Shown: piece after piece, positions 4,910-6,341 of the stretch
Layout: the number at the start of each line of letters is the position of its first letter
Position numbering within the stretch: position 1 is the stretch's first letter
Assembly (NCBI GenBank): GCA_028713595.1
Contig: JAQTNZ010000162.1
Span: forward strand, 1 to 6,341
Source: Methylovulum sp.
GTDB lineage: Bacteria; Pseudomonadota; Gammaproteobacteria; Methylococcales; Methylomonadaceae
DNA: 6,341 nt
Direction: 5' to 3'
The notes under the pieces: model-generated
Seen by the model: only the letters and a program-made list of their open reading frames with translations
What the model was told of the DNA's origin: nothing
Database searches by the model: none
Position numbers and translations under genes: made by a program

Positions 4910-6091
4910 TCAAATCGCCTGCTTAATCCGCGCCAAGGCGTTTTCCAAGTTCGCCATGCTGGTGGCGATGGAAATGCGGATATGGCCGGGGCAACCGAAC
5001 GGCGAACCGGGCACTAAGGCCACGCCGGCTTTTTCTATAAGGTACTCGGCAAACTCCAAGTCATCATTAATGCCATCAAGGCGGTCGATCAGCTTTTGGA
5101 CATTGGGGAAGACATAAAAGGTGCCGTCAGTCTCCAAGCACTCGATGCCGTCAATGGCGTTCAGCTCGGCCACCACAAAATCATGGCGTTTTTTAAATTC
5201 CAAGCACATCTGGTCGATGAAGCTTTGATCGCCCGTCAACGCCGCTTCGGCGGCCACTTGCGAGATGGAGGTCGGGTTGGAGGTGCTTTGTGATTGGATG
5301 GTGCACATTGCTTCTATCAAATCGGCAGGGCCTGCGGCATAGCCGATACGCCAGCCGGTCATCGAATAGGCTTTTGATACGCCGTTCATCACCACGGTGC
5401 GGTCATAAAACTCAGGATGGGCGTTGAGGATATTGACGAACGTGCCTTTTTCCCATAACACATGCTCATACATATCATCGGTGGCGATAATGATGTTAGG
5501 ATAGTCTTTCAGCACCTCGCCCAACGCCGCCAGTTCCGCCAAGCTATAAGCGACACCGGACGGGTTGGAGGGGCTGTTGATGAAAATCAAGCGGGTTTTG
5601 TCGGTGATGGCGGCGCGTAATTGCTCAGGGGTCATCTTAAAGCGTTGCGCTTGGCTGGTTTCGACAATCACCGGCACACCGTCCGCCAACAACACCATAT
5701 CAGGGTACGACACCCAAAACGGCGCCGGAATAATGACTTCGTCACCGGCGTTTAGCAACGCTTGCGTCAAGTTGAACGAACTTTGTTTGCCGCCACAAGA
5801 CACCAAGATGTGTTTGGGTTGATAATCCAAACCATTGTCGGTCTTAAATTTGGCGATAATGGCTTTCTTCAATCCGGGGGTGCCGTCAACTGCGGTGTAT
5901 TTGGTAAAGCCGCTGTTGATGGCCTTAATCGCCGCCGCCTTGATATGCTCAGGCGTGTCAAAATCCGGCTCGCCCGCACCTAGGCCAATAATGTCCCTGC
6001 CCGCTGCCCGCATGGCGGCGGCCCGTGCGGTGATGGCTAGGGTAGGGGATGGTTTGACGGCTAGAACCCGGTTGGAAAGTGAGATGCTCAT
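4910..6091 (-). CDS. aspC: Pyridoxal-phosphate-dependent aspartate aminotransferase, class I (subgroup I-gamma type)
   Basis: The enzyme transfers the amino group between aspartate and 2-oxoglutarate in the cytosol, feeding aspartate and glutamate metabolism; related members also accept aromatic acids or prephenate. The 393 residues match the usual family length. Visible landmarks are the N-terminal LSNRVLAVKPSPTLAITARA, the substrate loop GLGAGEPDFDTPEHIK (36-51), the cofactor region SCGGKQS, N176 in NSPSNPSG, D205 and Y208 in TDDMYEH, the Schiff-base lysine K240 in SKAYSMTGWR with phosphate-binding R248, and the carboxylate-binding arginine R372 in HIRIS. All key residues are present, so it should be active. 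The start ATG 6091-6089 fits family N-termini (MSISLSNRV), though no strong ribosome binding site precedes it. Composition is typical of a resident core gene. The Imm50-like gene follows 18 bases downstream. Confidence 0.95.
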   Translation of the reverse strand: MSISLSNRVLAVKPSPTLAITARAAAMRAAGRDIIGLGAGEPDFDTPEHIKAAAIKAINSGFTKYTAVDGTPGLKKAIIAKFKTDNGLDYQPKHILVSCGGKQSSFNLTQALLNAGDEVIIPAPFWVSYPDMVLLADGVPVIVETSQAQRFKMTPEQLRAAITDKTRLIFINSPSNPSGVAYSLAELAALGEVLKDYPNIIIATDDMYEHVLWEKGTFVNILNAHPEFYDRTVVMNGVSKAYSMTGWRIGYAAGPADLIEAMCTIQSQSTSNPTSISQVAAEAALTGDQSFIDQMCLEFKKRHDFVVAELNAIDGIECLETDGTFYVFPNVQKLIDRLDGINDDLEFAEYLIEKAGVALVPGSPFGCPGHIRISIATSMANLENALARIKQAI

Positions 6092-6129
6092 AGTAGTATG
6101 TTGTCTAAACAGAATGTAAAATGTTGGCG

Positions 6130-6148
6130 ATTATAGACCACAATTATA
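6130..6148 (-). promoter_or_regulatory. Two perfect -10 boxes upstream of aspC
   Basis: On the minus strand TATAAT occurs twice, at 6148-6143 and 6135-6130, about 40-55 bases before the aspC ATG. Neither has a good -35 box at 16-18 bases (TTAGTA or TTTAGT for the first, GCCCAT for the second). One or both may drive aspC, possibly with help from an activator. Confidence 0.4.
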
Positions 6149-6247
6149 CACGATGGGCAGGAGCTTACTAAACGCATCGCGATAGCCATCTAAAACAGGA
6201 CTATTAATAAGGTAATAGAAGTTACGCATTGACGGTCAGGTTACAAT

Positions 6248-6341
6248 ATGTCTTTTAAAAAGTCACATACAATTGCCAGCAGAAGAGCAGACCATGATAA
6301 GGACAATCACCCGTCCCACCTCAGCCCGTTGCACCCTGCCG
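6248..6341 (+). CDS. Start of an unidentified gene divergent from aspC, partial
   Basis: From ATG 6248 the frame is open to the right edge (31 codons) and reads MSFKKSHTIASRRADHDK, later HLSPLHPA. AGG at 6238-6240 stands seven bases before it. A second frame from ATG 6294 (MIRTITRPTSARCTLP) is also open, so the choice is not certain. The ending LHPA resembles the start of the x-x-PAGDQP motif near the UvrB N-terminus, and uvrB lies beside this type of aspC in some gammaproteobacteria. That is only a hint, because the motif itself falls outside the window. Confidence 0.35.
   Translation, partial: MSFKKSHTIASRRADHDKDNHPSHLSPLHPA

Noticed and set aside
5096..6119. Plus-strand frames of 65-94 codons opposite aspC
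   Set aside because: The sense strand encodes a complete aminotransferase with all active-site residues. The antisense frames show no features.

Overview
The window looks like one end of an integrated mobile element next to an accessory patch on a proteobacterial chromosome. The aminotransferase at the right end is of the gamma/betaproteobacterial aspC type, and the integrase and toxin-antitoxin families are common in the same groups. GC is moderate, except for one very AT-rich gene at 3581-4528. No Neisseria (GCCGTCTGAA) or Pasteurellaceae (AAGTGCGGT) uptake word was seen, so I cannot name a genus.

Layout. (1) Positions 1-1463, minus strand: a P4-type tyrosine integrase with an overlapping downstream ORF that runs off the left edge, so the element body lies to the left. 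(2) Positions 1464-1756: a site-rich spacer with a probable int promoter, three 13-bp repeats that look like integrase arm sites, and a strong hairpin with a T-tract. (3) Positions 1736-2020, plus strand: the last ~88 codons of a glyoxalase I (gloA) gene whose first ~55-60 codons are missing. The order int - arm sites - truncated gloA suggests that the element integrated into gloA. (4) Positions 2188-2940, plus strand: a HigB-like toxin cut short by an amber codon, followed by an intact HigA-like antitoxin. (5) Positions 2959-3428, minus strand: an intact DUF1778 antitoxin overlapping a GNAT toxin gene that has lost its whole middle. (6) Positions 3581-4528, minus strand: an AT-rich membrane protein with a four-fold Ser-Glu-Glu repeat and a C-terminal half resembling a divergent two-helix ion-channel pore domain. 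(7) Positions 4640-4891, minus strand: a short Imm50-like immunity protein just downstream of aspC. (8) Positions 4910-6091, minus strand: a complete PLP aminotransferase, the clearest core gene. (9) Positions 6092-6341: an intergenic region with two perfect -10 boxes facing aspC and the beginning of a plus-strand gene.

How it fits together. Between the gloA fragment and aspC lies a small island of conflict genes in decay. In both toxin-antitoxin pairs the toxin is damaged and the antitoxin is intact, and the immunity gene has no toxin in view. The integrase is complete with all catalytic residues, so the mobile element may still be active. I see no complete new multi-gene system. The most novel items are the channel-like membrane protein and the apparent use of gloA as an integration site.
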